A stretch of 22,517 nucleotides of DNA from a virus: positions 1 through 22,517 of the IMG/VR virus record IMGVR_UViG_3300046616_000202. One strand, written 5' to 3'. Numbering within the stretch: the stretch's first letter is position 1; every line of letters starts with the position of its first letter. Of this stretch, positions 11,523 through 18,123 are shown piece after piece. Below the pieces are notes generated by a model. It saw only the letters and a program-made list of their open reading frames with translations. It was not told the origin of the DNA and made no database searches. Made by a program: the position numbers and the translations under genes.

Positions 11523-11541
11523 CGCTACGTTACACTATAAC
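11523..11541 (+). promoter_or_regulatory. T7-promoter-like sequence facing the virion genes
   Basis: CGCTACGTTACACTATAAC contains TACGNNNCACTATA, which matches the T7 promoter core at 11 of 14 positions without gaps. It points toward the rightward arm. The initiating GGG is replaced by ACA, and one such match is expected by chance in a window of this size. The location is the main support. Confidence 0.3.
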
Positions 11542-11665
11542 ACCCGATCCGGCCCTATCATCAGGTAGATTATACCCGGATGATATTCCCCGCCGCCCTA
11601 ACCCGGCCGCAAGGCGTCGCGCCGCCGGGATCGGCAGGCCCATAGGCCCGTGGTCGACCGCATGT

Positions 11666-11680
11666 CGGTTATGATAACCG
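11666..11680. promoter_or_regulatory. 15 bp perfect dyad CGGTTAT-G-ATAACCG
   Basis: A perfect odd palindrome with 7 bp arms lies in the non-coding control region. It has the size and symmetry of a repressor or host-regulator operator. The binding protein is unknown. Confidence 0.4.
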
Positions 11681-11747
11681 GGCGATCACCAATGAAGCCA
11701 AGGGGATAGAAGGGTTGCGGGGTAATGCAGCGGGGGACTAGGGCAAT

Positions 11748-11955
11748 CAACGGGTCCCCTTTCGGCCACCGGACCCTATTTTCAGGCCAAACCCCGGCCC
11801 GACTTCAAGCCTTCTCGGCTTAAAGGGCGGCGGCGGCGGAGCTTGCGGCTGCGGTGTCTTCCTGGGGCCCCCAACGGGTCCCATAGGGTCCCATCGATCA
11901 CCGCAGACCTCGGGTCCCATCCGCGGGCCCCATCAGGGCAACATTGGGGCCCAAT
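11748..11955. repeat. GGGTCCCAT / GGGNCCC repeat array
   Basis: CAACGGGTCCC occurs at 11748-11758 and 11872-11882. GGGTCCCAT occurs at 11876-11884, 11886-11894 and 11912-11920. Variants are GGGCCCCAT at 11925-11933 and TTGGGGCCCAATT near 11944-11955, plus GGGGCCCCC near 11864. Five to seven near-palindromic units in about 200 bp, all outside genes, suggest an iteron or multi-site protein-binding region. Confidence 0.5.
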
Positions 11956-12064
11956 TGTGTCTGTTGTGTGCATATGTAGCAATATCAATGGTTTATGGCA
12001 TTTATCAACCACGTTATACACCAGAGGCGCCGATTGATGTGCCTCATCTTGACCACCCTACCCA

Positions 12065-12958
12065 TTGGAACCCCAGGTGCCCTTAGAGACTGCCACCTAC
12101 GTTTCGGACCTCGTCACGTCCAACCCAGCGGCATCTGATCCACTGAGCAATGCTGACGACCACATGCGCCTGATCAAGGCGGCCCTGAAGGCCTCCTTCG
12201 CCCACACAGGCCAGCTCACGAACACCGACAACCAGCTGATCCCTGCGGCCGGCACCTCGACCAAGCCGGCGTATGCCTTCGCTGCCGAGCCCACCCTGGG
12301 CTTCTACAGGTCCGCTGCGGGCGTGATGTCGGTGGCCGGGGGCAAGCTCAAGGGAGCCCTCCCGGTCGGCGCGGTCTTCATGTTCCCCAAGGAGCCCGCG
12401 GGCCTCGGCAAGGTCACGGCTGACACAGGCAAGGATTACCTTGAGCTGAACGGCGCGACCTACAACCGCGTTGACTACCCGGACCTCGCTGACTTCTTCA
12501 ACGGTGTCGGTGTTGGCAGCACGTTCACGCTAGACGACATGTACACCGCGGGCCGCTTCCCGCGCTCGCGTACAGCCGCGGTTGCCGCGCGCACTGCGCA
12601 GGCGAACACCGTGGGTCCGCATACGCATCCCGACGCGACCTCGGCGGCTGAACCGCAGGAGCACACGCACACGTTCTCCGGCACGACTGGCGCGATGAAC
12701 CAGAACGCCGTCCACTCGCACAGCTACACGCGGCGTGGAGGCCTCATCCATCAGGATGGTACGGCCTCAGCGACGGTCGCCACGCAAGACGTCAGCGACA
12801 CCACGAGCGCCGTCAACCTCGACCACGCGCACAGTTTCAGCGGCACCACGTCAGGCCGATCTGCTACGCACAATCACGTGGTCAGCACTCCAGCGAACAC
12901 TGGCACGACCGAGACGCGCCCAGAGGCCCTCGCGTTCGTCTTCTGCATCAAAACCTAA
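12065..12958 (+). CDS. Tail fibre/collar-domain protein with five HxH motifs
   Basis: This protein has up to 297 residues. The start is uncertain: TTG 12065 or GTG 12077, since a stop at 12035 excludes earlier starts and neither has a clear SD. The N-terminus (ATYVSDLVTSNPAASDPLSN followed by ADDHMRLIKAALK) is a virion-attachment segment common in phage tail fibres. Residues 100-168 match the tail collar domain (LPVGAVFMF, YLELNGATY, YPDLADFF, FTLDDMYTAGRFPRS). Five HxH motifs follow at 186-188, 200-202, 217-219, 254-256 and 269-271, which in T4 gp12-like tips bind a metal within a trimer. The end ETRPEALAFVFCIKT is typical of fibre tips. It probably forms the receptor-contacting distal part of the tail. 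Confidence 0.88.
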   Translation: MEPQVPLETATYVSDLVTSNPAASDPLSNADDHMRLIKAALKASFAHTGQLTNTDNQLIPAAGTSTKPAYAFAAEPTLGFYRSAAGVMSVAGGKLKGALPVGAVFMFPKEPAGLGKVTADTGKDYLELNGATYNRVDYPDLADFFNGVGVGSTFTLDDMYTAGRFPRSRTAAVAARTAQANTVGPHTHPDATSAAEPQEHTHTFSGTTGAMNQNAVHSHSYTRRGGLIHQDGTASATVATQDVSDTTSAVNLDHAHSFSGTTSGRSATHNHVVSTPANTGTTETRPEALAFVFCIKT

Positions 12959-13098
12959 TGATCGTTCTACCGCACATCGCATCCTACAAGCGCCGCTGGG
13001 TCCGAAGGCTGATGATCGTACTCACCTTCCCGCAAGGTGTCGTGCAGGTCATCGCGAACCTGCTGTCCGACGCTGCCTACTGGTGGCGTCAGCCCTAG
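12958..13098 (+). CDS. 46-residue basic amphipathic protein
   Basis: ATG 12958 overlaps the tail gene's TAA (TAATG). The product MIVLPHIASYKRRWVRRLMI is followed by VLTFPQGVVQVIANLLSDAA and YWWRQP. It has a basic cluster at residues 11-17 and two hydrophobic or amphipathic stretches. Coupling to the tail gene supports translation. By position after the fibre gene it could act in lysis or virion assembly, but no family is recognised. Confidence 0.6.
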   Translation: MIVLPHIASYKRRWVRRLMIVLTFPQGVVQVIANLLSDAAYWWRQP

Positions 13099-13140
13099 AG
13101 GCTTTCGCATCGGTCGCCGCGGACCATGGGGGTAAGGGGG

Positions 13141-13254
13141 CCTTAGGTACTTAAGTTTCCTAAGGTCTCCTTCCGTACTCCCAAGGGCAATTCATCAATT
13201 ATCATAATTCAGATATTCCTAAGTTACCTTAGGATCTCCTAAGGATTTCTTAAG
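13141..13254. repeat. Cluster of CCTWAGG/CTTAAG palindromes before the nozzle gene
   Basis: CCTTAGG at 13141 and 13227, CCTAAGG at 13159 and 13238, CCTAAG at 13218, and CTTAAG at 13150 and 13249. They form two hairpins: CCTTAGG-N11-CCTAAGG (13141-13165) and CCTTAGG-ATCT-CCTAAGG (13227-13244). Between them lies a perfect AATTAT-C-ATAATT palindrome (13197-13209). The second hairpin contains the AAGGA that serves as ribosome binding site for TTG 13255, so it could mask that site. Confidence 0.6.
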
Positions 13255-14904
13255 TTGCCTATCGTTCGTCTAAGAGACCTTGCCTCTAAAGGCATTGTTA
13301 CAGACCAGGATCCCTACAGCCTTCCGATTGGTGCCTTCTCTGCTGGTGTTAACGTAAGGTTCCGCAACGGCAAGATTACGCCTGCTCCGGTGTTCAGAGC
13401 TGTGAAGCAGCCGTTGGCGGAAGCCAACCCCCGCTACGCCTTCACGGCCGGCATCGGCAGCAGCAACAACGACCTCTTCCTCGGCTACCAGTCTGGCCGT
13501 GTCTACTACTATGCCAACGGGGTCGAGACCGACTACTCCCCCACAGGCTACGTGCCCAGCGTCGTTGAGGCGAACTGGACCTCGTACACCATTGGCAACT
13601 TGGTCTACGTGAACCGAGAGGGCCGCCCGCCGTGGTTCCTGCTCCCGACCGACACCAAGTTCAAGGACATCAGCGCGGTCACCTACTCCACGACGGCCGA
13701 CAAGTGGGACCCGACGTGGACCGCTAAGATCATCGCTCAGTGCGGCGGCGCCGTCGTCGCGCTCAACGTGACCAAAGGCGCCACCAGCATCCCGACGATG
13801 GTCAAGACCTCGTCCATCGTGCAGAACGGCCAGTACCCCGCCTCTTGGGACATCACGAACCCCGCCACGCTCGCGACCGAGAACATCCTCCAGGCAATGG
13901 ACGGTGAGATCACCGACGCGTGCCAATTGGGGAACGACCTGATCATCTACGGTCAGCGCGAAGCATGGCGCATGCACGCCGATGGATCCATCCAAGTCTA
14001 CCAGTACACGAAGCTCTCGTCCGCTAAGGGCGTCTTGAACACGAACTGCTCGCTTGAGCTGGACGGCAAGAACTACTGCTTCGGCATCGACGACATCTGG
14101 ATGCACGACGGCATCTCCGAGGAGAGCCTGTGCGACGAGCAGACCCGCGATTACATATTTGGCTCTCTGAACATTGCGCAGTCTGACAAGTGCTGGGTTC
14201 AGTTCAACCCGCGGCTCAACGAGATCTCCTTCGGCTACGTCTCTGGCGACCAGCTGGTCAAGTACAAGAACGTCAGCGGCTGCAATCGCGCCGCGGTCTA
14301 CAATCTGACCAACAAGACTTGGACGTTCGACGACATGCCGTCGATCTTCTCGTTCGACGACGGCCCGGTGTCCAACCTGCTCACCTACACGACCGTCACT
14401 GCACCCTACGAAGCAGTGGGTGGCTCGTATCAGGACCAAGAGGACGGCGGCAAGCGTGTCACCGTGTGTCTTGGCGATGGTGCAGCCGCGTACGGCCTCC
14501 AGCCGTCGCTCTACGCCTTCGACGTGTTCGGCCAGGGCTCTGTCGCCCCCTACCCTGTCGACGTGAACGCCACCGCCCCGGTGTATCTGGAGCGCACAGG
14601 CATCGACCTCGACGAGGCCGGCGCTGAGCTGCGCCAGTACAAGCTCCTCCGGTCCATCTATCCGCAGGCGCGTGTCGACACCACTGGCGGCAATGTCCTG
14701 CAGATCGCCGCGGGCTCCTCGGATGACCCGAATGGAGACACGCCGGCCTACAGCGCCTACCAGCCCTACGACGGCGTCGACAACCAAAAGGTCGACGTGA
14801 ACACCGAGGGCCGATGGCTCGCACTGAAGCTGCTGTGGCCTGACTACCGCACCTTCACGCTCACCGGCTTCGACTTAGACATCAGGACCACAGGCGGACG
14901 CTAA
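13255..14904 (+). CDS. Probable tail nozzle / stabilisation protein (beta-propeller type), 549 residues
   Basis: The start is TTG 13255, nine bases after AAGGA (13241-13245), giving MPIVRLRDLASKGIVTDQDP. The first residues (GIVTDQDPYSLPIGAFSAGV followed by NVRFRNGKITPAP) are typical of podovirus tail proteins of the P22 gp10 / T7 gp12 type: a statement that the first site 'is defined by' a normal list of inputs, then repeated strand-rich blades (WTSYTIGNLVYVNREGRPPW, YNLTNKTWTFDDMPSIFSFD). No enzyme motif is present. It would form or stabilise the tail tube end. The call rests on sequence style, length and position between the fibre gene and the ejection proteins. Confidence 0.8.
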   Translation: MPIVRLRDLASKGIVTDQDPYSLPIGAFSAGVNVRFRNGKITPAPVFRAVKQPLAEANPRYAFTAGIGSSNNDLFLGYQSGRVYYYANGVETDYSPTGYVPSVVEANWTSYTIGNLVYVNREGRPPWFLLPTDTKFKDISAVTYSTTADKWDPTWTAKIIAQCGGAVVALNVTKGATSIPTMVKTSSIVQNGQYPASWDITNPATLATENILQAMDGEITDACQLGNDLIIYGQREAWRMHADGSIQVYQYTKLSSAKGVLNTNCSLELDGKNYCFGIDDIWMHDGISEESLCDEQTRDYIFGSLNIAQSDKCWVQFNPRLNEISFGYVSGDQLVKYKNVSGCNRAAVYNLTNKTWTFDDMPSIFSFDDGPVSNLLTYTTVTAPYEAVGGSYQDQEDGGKRVTVCLGDGAAAYGLQPSLYAFDVFGQGSVAPYPVDVNATAPVYLERTGIDLDEAGAELRQYKLLRSIYPQARVDTTGGNVLQIAAGSSDDPNGDTPAYSAYQPYDGVDNQKVDVNTEGRWLALKLLWPDYRTFTLTGFDLDIRTTGGR

Positions 14905-15068
14905 TGGCCACCAAGGCAGTCACGTACATCCCGCGGCCGATGCCAACGCTCGGCGGGGATCAGCAGTATCTCCAACTTGAGTTGGCGTCCATCTCGCAGA
15001 GCATCAAGACCATCGTCGCCGAGATCTCGGCGATACGCGCGATCCTCACAGCACACGGGCTCACATGA
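14904..15068 (+). CDS. 54-residue hypothetical protein
   Basis: ATG 14904 overlaps the nozzle gene's TAA (TAATG). The product MATKAVTYIPRPMPTLGGDQ is followed by QYLQLELASISQSIKTIVAE and a final helix. The pattern 'GGDQQYLQxEL ... SI' resembles small phage proteins found beside tail genes, with an N-terminal arm and a coiled-coil helix. It is probably a minor structural or chaperone protein. This is inferred from position. Confidence 0.65.
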   Translation: MATKAVTYIPRPMPTLGGDQQYLQLELASISQSIKTIVAEISAIRAILTAHGLT

Positions 15069-15223
15069 TCATCGAACATAGACGCGGCGGCTTTACGTGG
15101 TTCAGGCGTTGGGCCTTTCATCTCAATGAGGGCCAGTTTCCGAACATCGGCGCGGACTTCCGCACGGGCTTCTTCTACGTGGCCCTGGCGCCGCGCCTGA
15201 AGTGGCACAATGGAGTTCGTTGA
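15065..15223 (+). CDS. 52-residue hypothetical protein
   Basis: ATG 15065 overlaps the preceding TGA (ATGA). The product MIIEHRRGGFTWFRRWAFHL is followed by NEGQFPNIGADFRTGFFYVA and a basic end. It is aromatic and basic with strand-rich character. Its 3' end overlaps the next gene by 14 bases. The function is unknown. Confidence 0.6.
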   Translation: MIIEHRRGGFTWFRRWAFHLNEGQFPNIGADFRTGFFYVALAPRLKWHNGVR

Positions 15224-15524
15224 GCGCCACGTCGCGCACGACACCGACTACTGCACGTTAGAACTCGACGAATACCGGGATGAGGCAGGGGCGCAAATGC
15301 TCCTCGCCCACCTCGACGTCCATAAGTGGTCGCTATCAGCACTCCGGCGCATCCAACATGACTGGGCGGTCTTCCGCAGTATCGTCACCGCGCCGCTATT
15401 CGCCCATCCGCTCCACGACGATCCGCGCTGGGTCAAGTTCGTCACCCTGATGGGCTGGCGCCCATTCTCGACGGTGCTCTGCCACGACGGCATTGAGCGC
15501 CCTCTCTACATTCACACAACTTAG
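15210..15524 (+). CDS. 104-residue protein, possibly GNAT-like
   Basis: ATG 15210 lies within the end of the preceding gene. The product MEFVERHVAHDTDYCTLELD ends DDPRWVKFVTLMGWRPFSTV and LCHDGIERPLYIHTT. The 'W.k....lGw.pf.....dg....lY' ending resembles the last strands of small GNAT-like proteins found among podovirus virion genes. The acetyl-CoA loop (RxxGxG/A) is not visible, so catalytic activity is doubtful. It may be an assembly protein placed before the ejection proteins, as gp13 is in T7. Confidence 0.65.
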   Translation: MEFVERHVAHDTDYCTLELDEYRDEAGAQMLLAHLDVHKWSLSALRRIQHDWAVFRSIVTAPLFAHPLHDDPRWVKFVTLMGWRPFSTVLCHDGIERPLYIHTT

Positions 15525-15531
15525 GAACCCA

Positions 15532-16692
15532 ATGCCCGGTTCGTCTCAAGAAACCTCCAAGAACGAGAGCACGACCCCGTGGGCTCCGCAGGCCGCCGCG
15601 CTCACTGATGCATTCGGCAAGGCCCAGACCGCTTACGGTCAGGCCTCGCAGGCGCAGGCGCCCACAGATTTCGTCGCGCAGTTCACACCCGACCAGCTCA
15701 ACGTCTTCAAGTCGATGATGGGCTACGGCAACGGCACCTCGACCGCTGGCACCGCCGCGACTGGCGCCAACCTGCAGAACGCCGGAACCACGGCGACGCA
15801 AGGTGCCCTTACCGGCCTCTCGAATTACGATCCGACCAAGCTGAACAACACGCAGTCAATCTCGGACGCGGCGCACCAGTACGCTGACAACCAGAACATC
15901 GGTGCTCAGACCAAGGCCGCCATGCAGCAGGCCACTGAGCAGGCGCGCGACGTCACGATGCCCGGCATCGAGCAGAACGCCGCGATCACTGGCAACAGCA
16001 ACAGCTCCCGCACGGGCATCGCCCAGGGCTTGGTGCAGCGCTCGCTCGCCGAGAACACCGCGAACACCTACAACAGCCTCTACGGACAGGCGTACGGCAA
16101 CGGCCTCAACCTCGCCTCGTCGAACGCCAACGCGAACAACGCCAACTCTCTCGGTGCTCTCACGGGCGCCGCGGGTGCAGGAACGACCGCCGCGAACTCC
16201 GGTGTCAACGCATCGAGCAGCGCCATCAACGACCAGGGCAACCTGTTCAATATGGCCGGCGCAGGCGCCACTGGCGGCCAGCAGGCTCAGCAGGCGAACC
16301 TCGACAACCAGCAGGCTCAATTCCAGAGCGGCACCCAGTCGCCCTATGCTGCCCTTCAGGGTCTCATGGGCATCATCGGCTCCAACAACTGGGGCTCGAA
16401 CAGCACAGGCACCTCCACGACCACGAAGACGCCGGGTGCTTGGGATGTCATCAGCGGCCTTATGGGCACTGCTGCCAGCGCAGCGAAGTTCTCAGACCGC
16501 CGCCTCAAGACTGACATCAAACGCGTGGGCACGCTCGACAACGGGCTCCCCGTGTACACCTTCCGCTACCACGGCATGCCGCAGGTCCACATGGGCCTCA
16601 TGGCGCAGGACGTTGAAGAGGTCCACCCCGACGCCGTCGTGGAGCACGAGAGTGGCTTCAAGATGGTCAATTACGCACAGGCATCCGCATAA
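15532..16692 (+). CDS. Gly/Ala/Asn-rich virion protein ending in an S74-like segment
   Basis: This 386-residue protein starts at ATG 15532, six bases after AGGA. The earlier in-frame ATG at 15493 lies in the previous gene and was not used. Residues 1-310 are low-complexity and rich in Ala, Gly, Asn, Gln and Thr, without cysteines, as in podovirus ejection or tail-associated proteins. The last 69 residues begin AKFSDRRLKTDIKRVG and contain LPVYTFRYHGMPQVHMGLMA followed by QDVEEVHPDAV, the signature of the peptidase S74 / intramolecular chaperone domain. The Ser-Asp of SDRRLK with Lys326 five residues later matches the self-cleavage dyad of that family, so cleavage before Ser321 is possible. 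The segment is shorter than in tail spikes. Confidence 0.82.
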   Translation: MPGSSQETSKNESTTPWAPQAAALTDAFGKAQTAYGQASQAQAPTDFVAQFTPDQLNVFKSMMGYGNGTSTAGTAATGANLQNAGTTATQGALTGLSNYDPTKLNNTQSISDAAHQYADNQNIGAQTKAAMQQATEQARDVTMPGIEQNAAITGNSNSSRTGIAQGLVQRSLAENTANTYNSLYGQAYGNGLNLASSNANANNANSLGALTGAAGAGTTAANSGVNASSSAINDQGNLFNMAGAGATGGQQAQQANLDNQQAQFQSGTQSPYAALQGLMGIIGSNNWGSNSTGTSTTTKTPGAWDVISGLMGTAASAAKFSDRRLKTDIKRVGTLDNGLPVYTFRYHGMPQVHMGLMAQDVEEVHPDAVVEHESGFKMVNYAQASA

Positions 16693-18114
16693 ATGAACGG
16701 TTCAAGCTCACGCGCCAGCTCATGGCTTAACTGGGCACAACAGCCCCGTGAAGCGGGCGGCCTTGGGCTTGCCCCGCACCAAGCGGCAGGCATCGTCGGC
16801 AACCTCGTCCACGAGAGTGGCCAGGACCTCAACCCTTGGGGTCCGACCGGCGACAACGGCACAGCCTGGGGCACCGCGCAGTGGCGTGGTGATCGCCTCG
16901 CGAGGCTCAAGCAGCTCCCCAACTACCAGACCGTCGAGGGCCAGCAGGCCTTCATGCGGCAGGAGCTGGATGGGCCCGAGAACAAAGCGTACGCCGCGCT
17001 CCAATCAGCGAAGACGCCTGAAGAGGCCGCACACGCCTGGGACGCCCTCTACGAACGCTCTGACGGCTCAACCCGCGGGCAGCGTATGGCCTCCGCGCGA
17101 TCCCTCATGGATCAGTTCGGCGGCGCAGCTCCTGCGTCTGATGCCGCCCCAGGCGCCCTCACGACCGCATTCGCTCCCACAGAGAAGACCCCCATGCCCG
17201 CACTCAGTGCTGACAGCACGCTCGGCCCCGGTGCGCTCGCAGCGGATCCGCAGAAGACCGGCCTATTTGGCCTGCCGACGATTTCCGACAACAGCTATGA
17301 CGCCCTGATGGGCATGGCCTCGTCCCTCGCAGGCATCAGCGACCCTGACCACGCAAAGGCGCTCATCGCGCAGCAGGCGGCCAACAAGAAGGTCGCTGGC
17401 GACACCGGCTCGTGGTCGATCCACACCTTCCCGAACGGCCAGTCGGTCCTCTTGAACTCCAAGGGACAGATGAAGCCCCTCCAGGGCAACTACGCTGCGC
17501 CCGAGAAGAACGTCTACCAAGACGAGGCCGATAAGCTCGCCGCTAAGGCAGACGCTGAGCGCTACGGTGACGTCACCACGGCGATGGCAACGGCCGACCA
17601 GAACCTCTCCAAGATCCAGAGGATGCGCAAGGCCACGCTGGACCCGAATGTCACGTTCGGCGGTGCCGGTGACATCTCCGCGGCAGCGAAGAACTGGCTG
17701 TACTCAATGGGCGGAAATCCCGATGGCCTCACGTCGACCCAGTTGGTCGAACAGGCCGCGAAGGAGAACCAGCTCGGACATGCTAAGGCGCTCGGCGCCA
17801 ACCCGACCAACTACGAAGACAAGATCATCTCTGCTTCGCAAGGCCTCGGCTTGGACCGCACCCGAGAGGTCAACTTGGCCAATCAGGACGCGCTTGAGGC
17901 CGTGTACAATCACCAGAAGGCTCTGGCGCAAGAGGCCGTCAAGTACAAGAAGGCCAACGGTAAGCTGGATGACGGCTGGCTGGAGCATCAGGCGCAGTGG
18001 GAGAAAGAGCACCCGCTCGACACCTCGCCGCGCACCCGCTTCGAAGCCGCAGGCGGCACGGCGGCCCCAGCGCTCCCCAAGGGCGTCACGTCCATCAAAG
18101 TTCTACCCAAATAA
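16693..18114 (+). CDS. Virion protein with N-terminal phage tail lysozyme domain, 473 residues
   Basis: ATG 16693 directly follows the preceding TAA. Residues about 8-145 form a lysozyme-type domain: AAGIVGNLVHESGQDLNPWG with probable catalytic Glu41, then TAWGTAQWRGDRLARLKQL and repeated helices typical of phage tail lysozymes. It should cut peptidoglycan to let the DNA-ejection machinery pass the cell wall. The remaining 330 residues are helical and Ala/Asp/Lys-rich (about 265-300, 375-440), likely the structural ejection part. It sits between two other probable internal virion proteins, matching the gp14-gp16 ejectosome block of T7, where gp16 carries a transglycosylase. Confidence 0.87.
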   Translation: MNGSSSRASSWLNWAQQPREAGGLGLAPHQAAGIVGNLVHESGQDLNPWGPTGDNGTAWGTAQWRGDRLARLKQLPNYQTVEGQQAFMRQELDGPENKAYAALQSAKTPEEAAHAWDALYERSDGSTRGQRMASARSLMDQFGGAAPASDAAPGALTTAFAPTEKTPMPALSADSTLGPGALAADPQKTGLFGLPTISDNSYDALMGMASSLAGISDPDHAKALIAQQAANKKVAGDTGSWSIHTFPNGQSVLLNSKGQMKPLQGNYAAPEKNVYQDEADKLAAKADAERYGDVTTAMATADQNLSKIQRMRKATLDPNVTFGGAGDISAAAKNWLYSMGGNPDGLTSTQLVEQAAKENQLGHAKALGANPTNYEDKIISASQGLGLDRTREVNLANQDALEAVYNHQKALAQEAVKYKKANGKLDDGWLEHQAQWEKEHPLDTSPRTRFEAAGGTAAPALPKGVTSIKVLPK

Positions 18115-18123
18115 GGAACGGCA

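Larger units (their letters stand above)
11261..12064. other. Non-coding divergent control region
   Basis: About 800 bp separate the leftward arm from the rightward virion arm. Frames here are short and have proline/arginine-rich or otherwise implausible products. Visible content, left to right: two minus-strand TTGACA hexamers, a T7-promoter-like sequence, a 15 bp dyad, a small AAGCC/GGCTT stem near 11807, an array of GGGNCCC repeats (11748-11955) and an AT-rich segment at about 11956-12020 with several TATA-like hexamers. It plausibly contains the early promoters and operators, and possibly a replication or packaging site. Confidence 0.6.

Noticed and set aside
11782-12037. Short frames on both strands in the control region (11782-12021 minus, 11843-12037 plus)
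   Set aside because: Their products follow the GGGTCCCAT repeats (Gly-Pro/Trp-Asp-Pro patterns) and have no SD. They are treated as non-coding.
12090-12098. A fourth copy of the repeated motif (CTGCCACCT, plus strand) at the start of the tail collar gene
   Set aside because: Only nine bases match, the flanking ATAC is absent, and the sequence encodes a conserved N-terminal segment (ETATY).
13270-14787. 505-residue minus-strand frame opposite the nozzle gene
   Set aside because: Antisense shadow: its product is Val/Arg/Asp-repetitive and low in aromatic residues, while the plus-strand product looks like a real tail protein with an SD and coupled neighbours.
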